Shown: piece after piece, positions 13,328 to 20,804 of the stretch | Layout: every line of letters starts with the position of its first letter | Numbering within the stretch: the stretch's first letter is position 1 | Origin: an uncultured Campylobacter sp. | GTDB lineage: Bacteria; Campylobacterota; Campylobacteria; Campylobacterales; Campylobacteraceae | Length of the DNA: 24,042 nt | Assembly: GCF_938045465.1 (NCBI RefSeq) | Contig: NZ_CALIBF010000210.1 | Location: 1-24,042 of the forward strand | Reading direction: 5' to 3' | The notes under the pieces: generated by a model | The model's database searches: none | What the model was told of the DNA's origin: nothing | What the model saw: only the letters and a program-made list of their open reading frames with translations | Translations under genes and position numbers: made by a program

Positions 13328-15646
13328 TTAAAATTTTACCTCCGCAGAGAGCATGAAGCTTCTGCTCTCGCCTAGCGTTACGCCGTTTGCCGAACCTAGC
13401 ACGCTAGTTACGTTAAGACCGCCCGCGCCGTCGGCGCTCGCAGGATACATTCCCGCCCAATATTTTTTGTTAAATACGTTATTTACGTTGAAGCGTAGCG
13501 TGGTCTTATCGCCCAAAAGATGCTCGCTCGTGTATCTGATACCAAGATCGGTAACGAAAAAGCTAGGCGTGTGCTGGGTGTTTAGATCGTCTAGATACAT
13601 CTTGCCGGTGTAGTGGAAATTCGTACTGATCGCAAGTTTATCGGTGCCGGGGATCACGTAATCAAGCATTAAATTCGCATTGATCTTAGGGATGCCGTTT
13701 GCGACCTTGCGGTTAGCGCCCGCAATGCTTACGTTATGCATCTTTGGATCAATATAGGTAAAGCCGCCCAGTACGCTTAAATTTTGCGTAATTCGTCCGC
13801 CGCTCATAAACTCAAATCCGCGGTTGCGCTGCTCGCCGTTTATGCCGTAGATTCCGGTAGAGCTGTTTAGATACGCAATAGGTCTGCGGATATCAAAATA
13901 TGCCACGCTAAAATCGATCATATCGGCTACGCGGATCTTAGCGCCGATCTCGTGCTGCTTGGAGCGATACGGAGATGTAGAGGCGACCTCGCCCGCATAT
14001 GGGCTGCTCGCCGGATAAACATAGGTAGAGCCCTGCTGCAAGCTATCTGCATAGGTGTAGTAGATGCTAGCGTCCTCTACCGGATGAAAGATCAAACTGC
14101 CCGCCCAGCTATATCCCGAATCGCTATAGGCTTTGACAAGTCTTTGCTGGGTAGTATTGTAGGATTCCTGCCTCATCCACGCCTTAGATGCGCTTAACAT
14201 CACGTCAAATTTATCGTTTATCGTAATATCGTCTAGCACCGAGACGTTATACATATCTATGACTGCGAAATGATATAACCCGCTTCCGCGCCTAGCGCCG
14301 GTGTAATTTAGAATTTTAGGATCGTAGATATTGCCGATGGTAGGCGAGATGTAGTTGGTGCTTGCGATCTTATATCTATCCTGCGTCCAGTGATAGCCAT
14401 TGGTCTGCACGCTAAAATCATGCTCGATATCGCCCGTATTAAACTGCGTGTTTGCCTTAAGATAGCCGCTTGGCAGATCGAATCTATATGCTGCCGTAGC
14501 ACCGCCGCTGTGTTGAGTATAATAATCACCCGGCTGCGTCCATTTCGCGTTTGGATTAGCTACACATATAGGAGGCTTTTTATTATTCGGTAAAGCAGCA
14601 TAATTCGCGCAATCAAATCCTTCGGGAAGCAAATAGTTTACGACGCTGTGAATGTCGCGATCGGTGCGCTGAAACTGAAAGCCGCCCTCTAAATACCATT
14701 TATCGGTAGGCGTAAATTTAAATTTAGCGCTTGCGGTCGTGGTTTTCAGACGCATACCTCCGAAACTCTGCCCAAGACCGCGCTCTGAGGAATCCACTGC
14801 CCTTGGAAGCGTAATTCCGTCCGTGATCTTGCCGTCTTTTACGCCTAAGGCAAACTGCCCCGCAAAGCCCTTAGTATTGTGCTCGTAATAGCTCGCCGCG
14901 GTTTCAAAAGTAAGATCGCCCGTCGGATAAAATTCCATCGTGACGCTGGCTAAGCGGCGCTGCAAATTTGAACCCTTTGGCTGTCTGTCGCCGTTTGATC
15001 CGTAAAATACCGCGCGGTAGCCGAATTTTTCAAATTTATCGGATAGATCAAGACCAAGACCTAGGTTGCTTCGCGACATATAATCGCTCCAAATTATGTA
15101 TTGATCTTTTACCGGGCGCTTGCGCGTGTAGCTGAAAATGCCAACCGGGTTTTGTGCGCCGTAGAGCGAGCCTGCGACGCCGTTTTGCACCTGAAAGCTC
15201 TCAAACATCGCCATCGGAATCGCCGTCGTCGAAATCGTATAAAAGCCGTCCCAGAAGCTGTTGCCTACGACGCTACCCTCAAAGCCGCGTGTCTGCGGGC
15301 GTCCGACCGTAGCGCCGCCGCGCATCTGAATCTGCGCGGAGGGGAAGTATTTGACCGCCTCCTCGTAGCCGGTAACGCCTTGGTGATTTATGATCTCCTT
15401 ACTGATCGTGTTGATCTGATAGGGAAGATCAAGTGCGCGCTTGCCCGCAAGCAGGCCTTGTTGCACGTTTTTGCTCAAAAAGCCCTCGTCGATACCGCTC
15501 TCGCTGATATTATCGCCGACGGAATTTACCTCGATTACGCCCATATTCTGCGACTTTTCAGGCGCAGAATTACCGCCACTTTGCGCTGCAGCCAAACTAC
15601 CGCATAGTAGGCACATACATGCCGCTAATGAAATTTTAAATTTCAT
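13328..15646 (-). CDS. TonB-dependent siderophore-type outer-membrane receptor
   Basis: I start this 772-residue protein at 15646 because the ATG is preceded by AGAAGGAAAAC and begins a clean signal peptide (residues 1-21, ending SLAAA). An upstream in-frame ATG at 15709 would bury it. A TonB-box-like VIEVNSV follows at 37-43. The plug domain contains RGGATVGRPQTRGFEG and GSLYGAQNPVGIF, as in ferric-siderophore receptors of the FhuA/FoxA type. The rest is a 22-strand-type barrel ending in the outer-membrane signature SFMLSAEVKF with a terminal phenylalanine. It should import a ferric chelate using TonB-ExbB-ExbD energy. No transporter, TonB or siderophore gene is adjacent, so the ligand cannot be named. 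The gene is monocistronic, with a strong terminator. Confidence 0.9.
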   Translation of the reverse strand: MKFKISLAACMCLLCGSLAAAQSGGNSAPEKSQNMGVIEVNSVGDNISESGIDEGFLSKNVQQGLLAGKRALDLPYQINTISKEIINHQGVTGYEEAVKYFPSAQIQMRGGATVGRPQTRGFEGSVVGNSFWDGFYTISTTAIPMAMFESFQVQNGVAGSLYGAQNPVGIFSYTRKRPVKDQYIIWSDYMSRSNLGLGLDLSDKFEKFGYRAVFYGSNGDRQPKGSNLQRRLASVTMEFYPTGDLTFETAASYYEHNTKGFAGQFALGVKDGKITDGITLPRAVDSSERGLGQSFGGMRLKTTTASAKFKFTPTDKWYLEGGFQFQRTDRDIHSVVNYLLPEGFDCANYAALPNNKKPPICVANPNAKWTQPGDYYTQHSGGATAAYRFDLPSGYLKANTQFNTGDIEHDFSVQTNGYHWTQDRYKIASTNYISPTIGNIYDPKILNYTGARRGSGLYHFAVIDMYNVSVLDDITINDKFDVMLSASKAWMRQESYNTTQQRLVKAYSDSGYSWAGSLIFHPVEDASIYYTYADSLQQGSTYVYPASSPYAGEVASTSPYRSKQHEIGAKIRVADMIDFSVAYFDIRRPIAYLNSSTGIYGINGEQRNRGFEFMSGGRITQNLSVLGGFTYIDPKMHNVSIAGANRKVANGIPKINANLMLDYVIPGTDKLAISTNFHYTGKMYLDDLNTQHTPSFFVTDLGIRYTSEHLLGDKTTLRFNVNNVFNKKYWAGMYPASADGAGGLNVTSVLGSANGVTLGESRSFMLSAEVKF

Positions 15647-15859
15647 CGTTTTCCTTCTTTCCATTATTTTCCCTTCGTTATGGATATATTTAATATTATT
15701 TTTTAGCATATTAGAAAAATTTTCCTAAATTTAGACTAAATTCGAGATATAAATTTATATATTTGTAGTCGCATTTTTTAGCTTTAAATTTCATAGACGA
15801 TATACCGCGATACAAAAGAAAAATTGCGCAAATTTATATGAAATTCTAAAATTTTAATG

Positions 15860-15865
15860 TAAAAT
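15860..15865 (+). promoter_or_regulatory. Extended -10 element for yihY, implying a leaderless transcript
   Basis: TAAAAT preceded by TG lies only 7 bases before the ATG at 15873, so transcription should begin at or next to the start codon. No Shine-Dalgarno sequence is present. Confidence 0.45.
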
Positions 15866-15872
15866 CGCCCGT

Positions 15873-16706
15873 ATGAAAAAACTAATACCGGCGCTTAAGC
15901 AAGCGCAAAACCGACTCAAAAATTTCTTCCGCCTCTACGATACCGAGCTCATGCACCATGCATCAAGCCTTAGCTTTCACACGATTCTGGCGCTATTGCC
16001 GGTGCTGATGGTCTCGCTTAGCGTTTTTATGCAGCTGCCAAGCTTCAAAGGCTACTACGACAAGATTATGGGCTTTATCTTTTCAAACTTCCTGCCTGCA
16101 AATCAAGCGAGCATGGCACACTATATCGAGGAATTTATGGCAAACGGACTAAGCCTTGGCGTAACGGGTTTTTGCGCAGTGTTAGTTACGTCGGTGCTGT
16201 TTTTCGGGGACTTTGAAGCGATTATCGCGCGCATTTCGCATTCGCCCGAGCGAAGCTTTTTTAAGAGCCTAAGCACCTACTGGACGCTGATGACGCTCGC
16301 TCCTGTGGGGCTTGGAGCGTCGTTTTATATCAGCGGCGAGCTTCAGGAGCTACTAAATAAAACCGAGTTTACAAGCTGGATAAATTTGCTTAAAATTCTA
16401 CCCTACTTAATCGTTTGGGGGATCTTTGCGATTACTTATGCTACGGCGATCAACCGCGAGATCCGCGCAAAAGCGGTGCTTGCCTCATCGCTCGTAGCAT
16501 CGATTTTATGGTGGCTTTCAAGACTGGTTTTTGCGCAATACGTCTTTTATAACAAAACCTATCTTAGCATCTACGGCTCGTTTTCGGTCGCGCTATTTTT
16601 CTTTCTGTGGATCTACATAAGCTGGATTTTCTACCTATACGGCGTGAAATTCTGCGTATTTTTGGACGCTAAATTTAAAAGAGATGGCGAGCACCAAAGC
16701 GCTTGA
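15873..16706 (+). CDS. YihY/BrkB-family inner-membrane protein
   Basis: This 277-residue polytopic membrane protein has six hydrophobic segments, at about residues 36-54, 94-112, 135-155, 170-188, 198-216 and 232-256. The N-terminal part with HHASSLSFHTILALLPVL matches the YihY/BrkB family (once misnamed ribonuclease BN). The C-terminal YGSFSVALFFFLWIYISW segment is the other conserved part. Its biochemical role is unsettled; members are inner-membrane proteins sometimes linked to envelope or serum-resistance traits. It is divergent from the TonB receptor gene and probably single. No ribosome-binding site is visible, and the -10 box is very close to the ATG. Confidence 0.87.
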   Translation: MKKLIPALKQAQNRLKNFFRLYDTELMHHASSLSFHTILALLPVLMVSLSVFMQLPSFKGYYDKIMGFIFSNFLPANQASMAHYIEEFMANGLSLGVTGFCAVLVTSVLFFGDFEAIIARISHSPERSFFKSLSTYWTLMTLAPVGLGASFYISGELQELLNKTEFTSWINLLKILPYLIVWGIFAITYATAINREIRAKAVLASSLVASILWWLSRLVFAQYVFYNKTYLSIYGSFSVALFFFLWIYISWIFYLYGVKFCVFLDAKFKRDGEHQSA

Positions 16707-16848
16707 ATTTCTGTGCAAGGCTGCGTTTTTCTATGCTTTTTGGATTAAAGCGCGTTTTCTGCATGGGTCGGTAACTTGGGCGTTGATACCATACAATGAG
16801 CAAGACGTAAATATATGGATCAAAGATATAAAAAATAGGAGAAAGAGA

Positions 16849-17063
16849 ATGGTTAGATATTTGGTAAGTCCAATATTCTTTTTAATCACCATGCTACATC
16901 ATTTCATTTTCTTGGCGCTCAATGGATTTAGATTTAAAAAGTATAATTGTATAGGTTTAAATCGGGCATTATTGCGGTGCCGAATAATAAAATGTTGAGC
17001 GACAAAGACGTTAAATTTGAGCTCTCATCTTTGTTCGGTCTGTATACGAGCGATCTACTTTAA
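16849..17063 (+). pseudogene. Apparently frameshifted small membrane-protein gene
   Basis: A good ribosome site (GGAG, 7 bases) precedes the ATG at 16849. It opens a 49-codon frame beginning MVRYLVSPIFFLITMLHHF, a clear membrane helix, and ending at 16998. From about 16947 the neighbouring frame is open to a TAA at 17061-17063 and reads like real protein (SGIIAVPNNKMLSDKDVKF, then ELSSLFGLYTSDLL). A one-base loss or two-base gain between about 16935 and 16965 would join the two into a protein of roughly 70 residues. The region is A+T-rich compared with yihY, which suggests acquired DNA. It could instead be an intact 49-residue gene or a sequencing error. Product family not recognised. Confidence 0.45.
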
Positions 17064-17090
17064 ATTATAGAATTTCTCAAGGAGGGCTAG

Positions 17091-17573
17091 ATGGCGTTTG
17101 TTGCGGAGCATATTTCTAAAGTTGATTTGGAAAGATACAATGTTGCAAATATTATAAATAATTGTTGCCTAAAATATGGCTCAATAGTCTATGATGATTA
17201 CTACCTAGATAAGCCGGATTGGGTTATAGATAGACAAAGAGATGCCTGGTTTATGTTTGTTTGCAGAGTGCCTTTGCCAGACCCAAGAGATGGCCTTACG
17301 GGAGAAGTTATTTGGCTACTGCATTATAGAGGTAAAAATATCGAGCTTGATATAAGGCGAATTTATGATAAGACTACGAGTAAATATTTCACGGAAAATC
17401 CATTTAAAATCAAATATATATTCCAAAGCGTAAATTCTGACATTGGAGATATTTCAATGGATGAAATTTATGAAATTTTAAATGAAGCATTATTGGAATA
17501 CGGAGATGATGGTATCGATGGTAGAAAATTTCTGCCAAAAGAGCATGAAATCGTAACTTTTCTACACGATTAA
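17091..17573 (+). CDS. Unrecognised 160-residue cytoplasmic protein
   Basis: A very strong Shine-Dalgarno (AAGGAGGG, 5 bases from the ATG) and a clean reading frame support a real gene. The protein is acidic and soluble, without signal peptide or membrane span. It has a tryptophan/aromatic-rich middle (WVIDRQRDAWFMF around residues 44-56 and EVIWLLHYRG near 73-82) and a helical acidic C-terminus (SMDEIYEILNEALLEYGDDG). I do not recognise the family. Its size, acidity, A+T-rich codons and isolation beside a broken gene would fit an orphan immunity protein, but nothing proves this. It lies 27 bases after the frameshifted gene and converges on the VbhA-like gene. Confidence 0.7.
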   Translation: MAFVAEHISKVDLERYNVANIINNCCLKYGSIVYDDYYLDKPDWVIDRQRDAWFMFVCRVPLPDPRDGLTGEVIWLLHYRGKNIELDIRRIYDKTTSKYFTENPFKIKYIFQSVNSDIGDISMDEIYEILNEALLEYGDDGIDGRKFLPKEHEIVTFLHD

Positions 17574-17609
17574 AATTCAAAGAATCGATGAGCTGCGTTT
17601 AAATACATC

Positions 17610-17625
17610 TGATATTTCAGTATCA
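17610..17625 (+). terminator. Weak hairpin after the 160-residue gene
   Basis: A 5-bp stem (TGATA/TATCA) with a TTTCAG loop lies 37 bases after the stop and is followed by AAATTTAATTTTT. It is short, so only a possible terminator. Confidence 0.3.
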
Positions 17626-17644
17626 AATTTAATTTTTCTATGCG

Positions 17645-17881
17645 CTATAAAACGCCCCACTCTTTTTTATATTCGTTTATTATCTCATCGGATGTTTTTT
17701 CTCCCTTATCGACCTTGATAAGATCGATTATATCTTGCTCGTTTGCAAACATACCCTCTATCGCGTGGTTACAGATGATAGATCTGTTTTGCTCGTATTG
17801 TTCTGCGCTCAGCTCGTCTTTATATTTTTCAAGTATAGCCAAACTCTTTTCTAGACTATAAACTTCCGGATATTTTTGCAT
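17645..17881 (-). CDS. VbhA-like small antitoxin, no Fic partner in view
   Basis: This 78-residue helical protein resembles the VbhA/class I Fic antitoxin family. It has a helical pair with NHAIEGMFANEQDIIDLI (residues 38-55), then a conserved-looking KGEKTSDEIINEYKK end. VbhA antitoxins block Fic AMP-transferases through an inhibitory helix with the motif S/T-x3-E-G/N. Here the aligned site is N38-x3-E42-G43, so the serine or threonine that contacts ATP-site residues is replaced by asparagine. In known loci the antitoxin gene directly precedes fic; here the downstream neighbour is a convergent gene and no HPFxxGNGR-type ORF is seen in the window. AGGGG precedes the ATG. It may be a remnant or act on a distant toxin. 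Confidence 0.6.
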   Translation of the reverse strand: MQKYPEVYSLEKSLAILEKYKDELSAEQYEQNRSIICNHAIEGMFANEQDIIDLIKVDKGEKTSDEIINEYKKEWGVL

Positions 17882-17912
17882 GCTTTATCCCCTAGCAATA
17901 TAAAATTTTATC

Positions 17913-18005
17913 AGCTGCGGCGTCCTATTAAAAAACAAAGCTCAAGCGGGCAGGCGCATTTTTTGCTACGAATAGCTTGCAAGTAGTTCGCACTTCGCCG
18001 CAGCT
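17913..18005. repeat. 10-bp inverted repeat enclosing a 73-base loop, with a short direct repeat
   Basis: AGCTGCGGCG (17913-17922) and CGCCGCAGCT (17996-18005) are perfect inverse complements. Inside, around CTTGCAAG, lies an imperfect palindrome (CGAATAG...TAGTTCG). A related TGCAAGTAG word recurs at about 18041. No ORF occupies this 236-base space between the antitoxin and rlpA. It could be a structured RNA or a small-element remnant; no function can be read from it. Confidence 0.5.
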
Positions 18006-18117
18006 AAAGCAGATAACTATTAGATGACGAGAAATTTTACTGCAAGTAGCTCACAAATAAATTTAACAAAACCCTTATCAAGCAAAAAACGAAGGTAAAA
18101 GCCGTCAAATAAAACTG

Positions 18118-18873
18118 CTACTCCCTTACGATGAAAGCTCCAGTAAACTTGCCATTATGCGCGAAATCTCTCGCCTCATCCTCGCTTTTAAATCCGCTTA
18201 AAAAGACGCGATAAATTGGCGCGCCATCTATGCTAAATTCTTTGATGATCGCAGGATATCCCGCTGTGCCGTGGTAATCGCGCTGATAAATTTGTGCGCC
18301 GCTTCTATTTCTAAACGCACCGATTTGCACCATAAAATTTCCGCCAACGATGGTTGCTTTCGGCGAACCTTTAGCAATAGTGCGCCCATAAAAGCCCACT
18401 ACTTCGAGTTTTACCGGCGCCGTACCTTTGGCAAATACGCCCACTAGATTGGCAGCTGTTTTGCTAAGATCGATGATGCGACCATCCACGAATGGACCGC
18501 GATCGTTGATGCGCACGGTTGCGGTAGCGCCAGTGTCGCGATTCGTGACTTTTACCATAGTATTCATTGGATAGGTTTTGTGCGCGGCGGTCATGCCATT
18601 CATATCGTAAATTTCGCCGTTTGAGGTGTATTTGCCGTGAAAATTTGGCCCATACCAGCTGGCGATGCCGATTTGAGTGTCACCGACGCTTACTTGTTCG
18701 GGATAGTAGGTTTTGCCGTTAATTTTATAAGGGCGCATGGTGGCGGGAGAGTTTTTGCCGATCTTGCCCGTACCGCCCGCAGACGATCTAGACGACGGTG
18801 CGGTGCGAAACGAGCAACCGGCAAGAATCAGCGCAAAAAGCGCACTAAAAAGAGCGATTTTCTGGTACGACAC
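18118..18873 (-). CDS. rlpA: RlpA-like septal lytic transglycosylase lipoprotein
   Basis: This 251-residue lipoprotein has a signal peptide with lipobox LAGC (residues 17-20). A double-psi beta-barrel follows, with ASWYG (71-75), HG (79-80), TSNGE (83-87), TAAHKT (95-100) and INDRGPF (122-128). A C-terminal SPOR domain (about 178-250) would target it to denuded septal peptidoglycan. RlpA enzymes cleave peptidoglycan strands lacking stem peptides during daughter-cell separation. It lies 13 bases after the transglycosylase gene, so two peptidoglycan hydrolases are co-transcribed. Enzymatic activity is known for some species only, and here it is inferred. Confidence 0.88.
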   Translation of the reverse strand: MSYQKIALFSALFALILAGCSFRTAPSSRSSAGGTGKIGKNSPATMRPYKINGKTYYPEQVSVGDTQIGIASWYGPNFHGKYTSNGEIYDMNGMTAAHKTYPMNTMVKVTNRDTGATATVRINDRGPFVDGRIIDLSKTAANLVGVFAKGTAPVKLEVVGFYGRTIAKGSPKATIVGGNFMVQIGAFRNRSGAQIYQRDYHGTAGYPAIIKEFSIDGAPIYRVFLSGFKSEDEARDFAHNGKFTGAFIVRE

Positions 18874-18886
18874 CTACGATCCGATC

Positions 18887-19885
18887 TTATTTGTTGAATT
18901 TTATATTATTTAGCGCTATTTCGTTTTTGTCTTTGAGGCTAAGCTCGTTCGCCAAACCTGCTAACACGCGTCCTGGCTTGCGCTGTTTCAGACGTGGTTC
19001 ATACGCTTGAAACGCGCCTTGATTTACGACAAATTCTGCATATTTGCTTTGTGGGATATAAAAGAAGTACTTGCCGTTAAGCGGCGAAATTCCGTTTTTA
19101 ATATGCGCGTTGTAATCCTGCATCTGCGACGGCGAAATTCCGATCTGTTTTGCAACCGCGCTTAGCTTTGTGCCTGGAGCTACTGCGATACGCTTTAACC
19201 CCCACGGCTCGCTTTCAAAAAGCAGAATTTTACGCATATTTTCATTTTGAGCAATGTAAGCGTATTTAATAATGCGCTTGATAAAATTCTTAGTCTCATT
19301 AGGAAGTGCGGGACTTTTTAGCAAGCGATCCAGATCATCGCTGCCAGTAGCTGCAATCGCATTTTTAAGCTTTTGATCGCCACAATTATACGCCATTAGT
19401 GCTAAATACCACTTGCCAAAATTTTGCTTCAGATGCAAAATATACGAAAACGCAGCATCCGTAGAGGCTGCGGGATCGCGACGCTCATCCACGGCGCTAT
19501 CTACTCTAAGACCGAAATTTTTTGCGGTCGCCGGCATCAGCTGCCACATACCACCCGCGCTAGCGCCGGAAGTTACGGTGTTTTTAAGATGAGATTCGAC
19601 CATTGCCAAATACAGCAAGAATTCCGGAGCTTCGATGTTATCGACCTCGGATTTGACTAAGTAGGCATTGTGCGACTGCGAAGTCACGATATGCTTAAAC
19701 TGCTTGCGATCGCTTGCATTGATCGCACGGAATATGCCCGCGACTACGTTTTTGCTCGATTCGTTATTTTCGATGCCGAATTGATTTAAAATATAGTCGT
19801 GATTTGCGCGCATCAGACCGGGCTGGCTCGCAAATGCTTCGCCCACTAAAAGCAGGGCTAGCAGTATAAATTTTATGGCTTTCAT
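18887..19885 (-). CDS. MltD-like lytic transglycosylase with LysM-like domain
   Basis: This 332-residue protein has a signal peptide (residues 1-19, ending GEAFA). Its SLT domain has the catalytic glutamate Glu97 in LAMVESHL, GGMWQLMPATA at 111-121 and ALMAYNCG further on, as in family 1 lytic transglycosylases. A LysM-like peptidoglycan-binding domain follows at roughly residues 228-275 (VAPGTKLSAVAKQIGISPSQMQDYN). The product cleaves the glycan backbone in the periplasm. Unlike E. coli MltD there is no lipobox. Its ATG overlaps the tatD stop by 4 bases, and rlpA follows after 13 bases. Confidence 0.87.
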   Translation of the reverse strand: MKAIKFILLALLLVGEAFASQPGLMRANHDYILNQFGIENNESSKNVVAGIFRAINASDRKQFKHIVTSQSHNAYLVKSEVDNIEAPEFLLYLAMVESHLKNTVTSGASAGGMWQLMPATAKNFGLRVDSAVDERRDPAASTDAAFSYILHLKQNFGKWYLALMAYNCGDQKLKNAIAATGSDDLDRLLKSPALPNETKNFIKRIIKYAYIAQNENMRKILLFESEPWGLKRIAVAPGTKLSAVAKQIGISPSQMQDYNAHIKNGISPLNGKYFFYIPQSKYAEFVVNQGAFQAYEPRLKQRKPGRVLAGLANELSLKDKNEIALNNIKFNK

Positions 19886-20679
19886 ATCTCTCCTTTGATT
19901 TTATCGCCAAAAAGCCTACAGGCGTTTTGAGTCGTTATTGCTTCAACCTCTTCTACGCTTAGGCTTAAAATTTCCGCGACTTTTTCTACCACGAGTCTCG
20001 TAAATGCAGGCTCATTGCGCTCGCCGCGATGCGGATGTGGGGTCAGATAGGGTGCATCCGTCTCGATTAAAAGGCGCTCTTGCGGAATTTGCGGTAAGAT
20101 CTCAGCTAAGTTTTTTGCATTTTTGAATGTCAAAACTCCGCCGATACCGAAGTAAAATCCGTATTCGCTAAGACCTAGCAAAAGCTTGCTGGCATTGAAG
20201 CAGTGCAAAACACCGCCGCATAAATCGCCGGCACGATCTTTTAGAATTCCAAAGCTATCTTCGTTTGCTTCTCGGATATGGACTATAAGTGGTTTTTGAA
20301 GTTGTGTTGCTAGATCGATTTGTGAGATGAAGGCGTCTTTTTGGCGGGAGATTTCTAAGGCTTTGGTTTCCTTGCTCTCTTGCTGCTTAAGTCTGAAGTA
20401 ATCAAGACCGCATTCGCCAACGCCCACGCATTTGGGATCGTCAGCATACCGCTTCAGCACCTCCATATCGAAAGAATCTATCTCGTATGGGTGTACCCCT
20501 ACGGCAAAATACACATTATTCCGCGCGTGCGAAATTTTACATGCCTTATCTAGGTCTGCTACATCGGCACCGGGAATGATGATGCTACGCACGCCTGCAA
20601 TCGTGGCGCGCTCAATCACCGCGTCTAAATCAGCATCGAAACTAGCATCGTCTAAATGGCAATGTGTATCTATAATCAT
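19882..20679 (-). CDS. TatD-family metal-dependent deoxyribonuclease/hydrolase
   Basis: This TIM-barrel hydrolase of about 265 residues shows the family metal ligands: DTHCHLD at the N-terminus (His6, His8), the GVGECGLDYFR glutamate, histidines in PLIVHIREA and GVLHCFNAS, and the aspartate in IETDAPYLTPHPHRG. Family members are cytoplasmic 3'-5' DNases involved in DNA repair or quality control; YcfH-type paralogues cannot be excluded. I prefer the ATG at 20679 (AAGTGAG upstream) over the GTG at 20688, because the protein then begins directly before the DTHCH motif. It heads the tatD-transglycosylase-rlpA operon. Confidence 0.9.
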   Translation of the reverse strand: MIIDTHCHLDDASFDADLDAVIERATIAGVRSIIIPGADVADLDKACKISHARNNVYFAVGVHPYEIDSFDMEVLKRYADDPKCVGVGECGLDYFRLKQQESKETKALEISRQKDAFISQIDLATQLQKPLIVHIREANEDSFGILKDRAGDLCGGVLHCFNASKLLLGLSEYGFYFGIGGVLTFKNAKNLAEILPQIPQERLLIETDAPYLTPHPHRGERNEPAFTRLVVEKVAEILSLSVEEVEAITTQNACRLFGDKIKGEI

Positions 20680-20804
20680 AAAACTCACTTGATAAAATTT
20701 TTCGAAGCGGATTTTACGTCGTTTTGCAAAATCACACTTAAATTTAAATTAAACGCGGTATTGTAGCAAAAAATTTCAGATTTAAACTTAAGCTTAAAAT
20801 TCCT

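Noticed and set aside
15647..15709. Longer TonB-receptor start at 15709
   Set aside because: It would place 21 polar residues before a canonical signal peptide; the ATG at 15646 has a good ribosome site.
15680..15722. Fur box upstream of the TonB receptor
   Set aside because: The region is A+T-rich with AATAATATTA-like words, but I could not fit a convincing 19-bp Fur consensus, so regulation is left open.
16684..16848. N-terminal extension of the small membrane gene overlapping yihY
   Set aside because: No ribosome site, overlaps the end of yihY, and a better start with GGAG exists at 16849.
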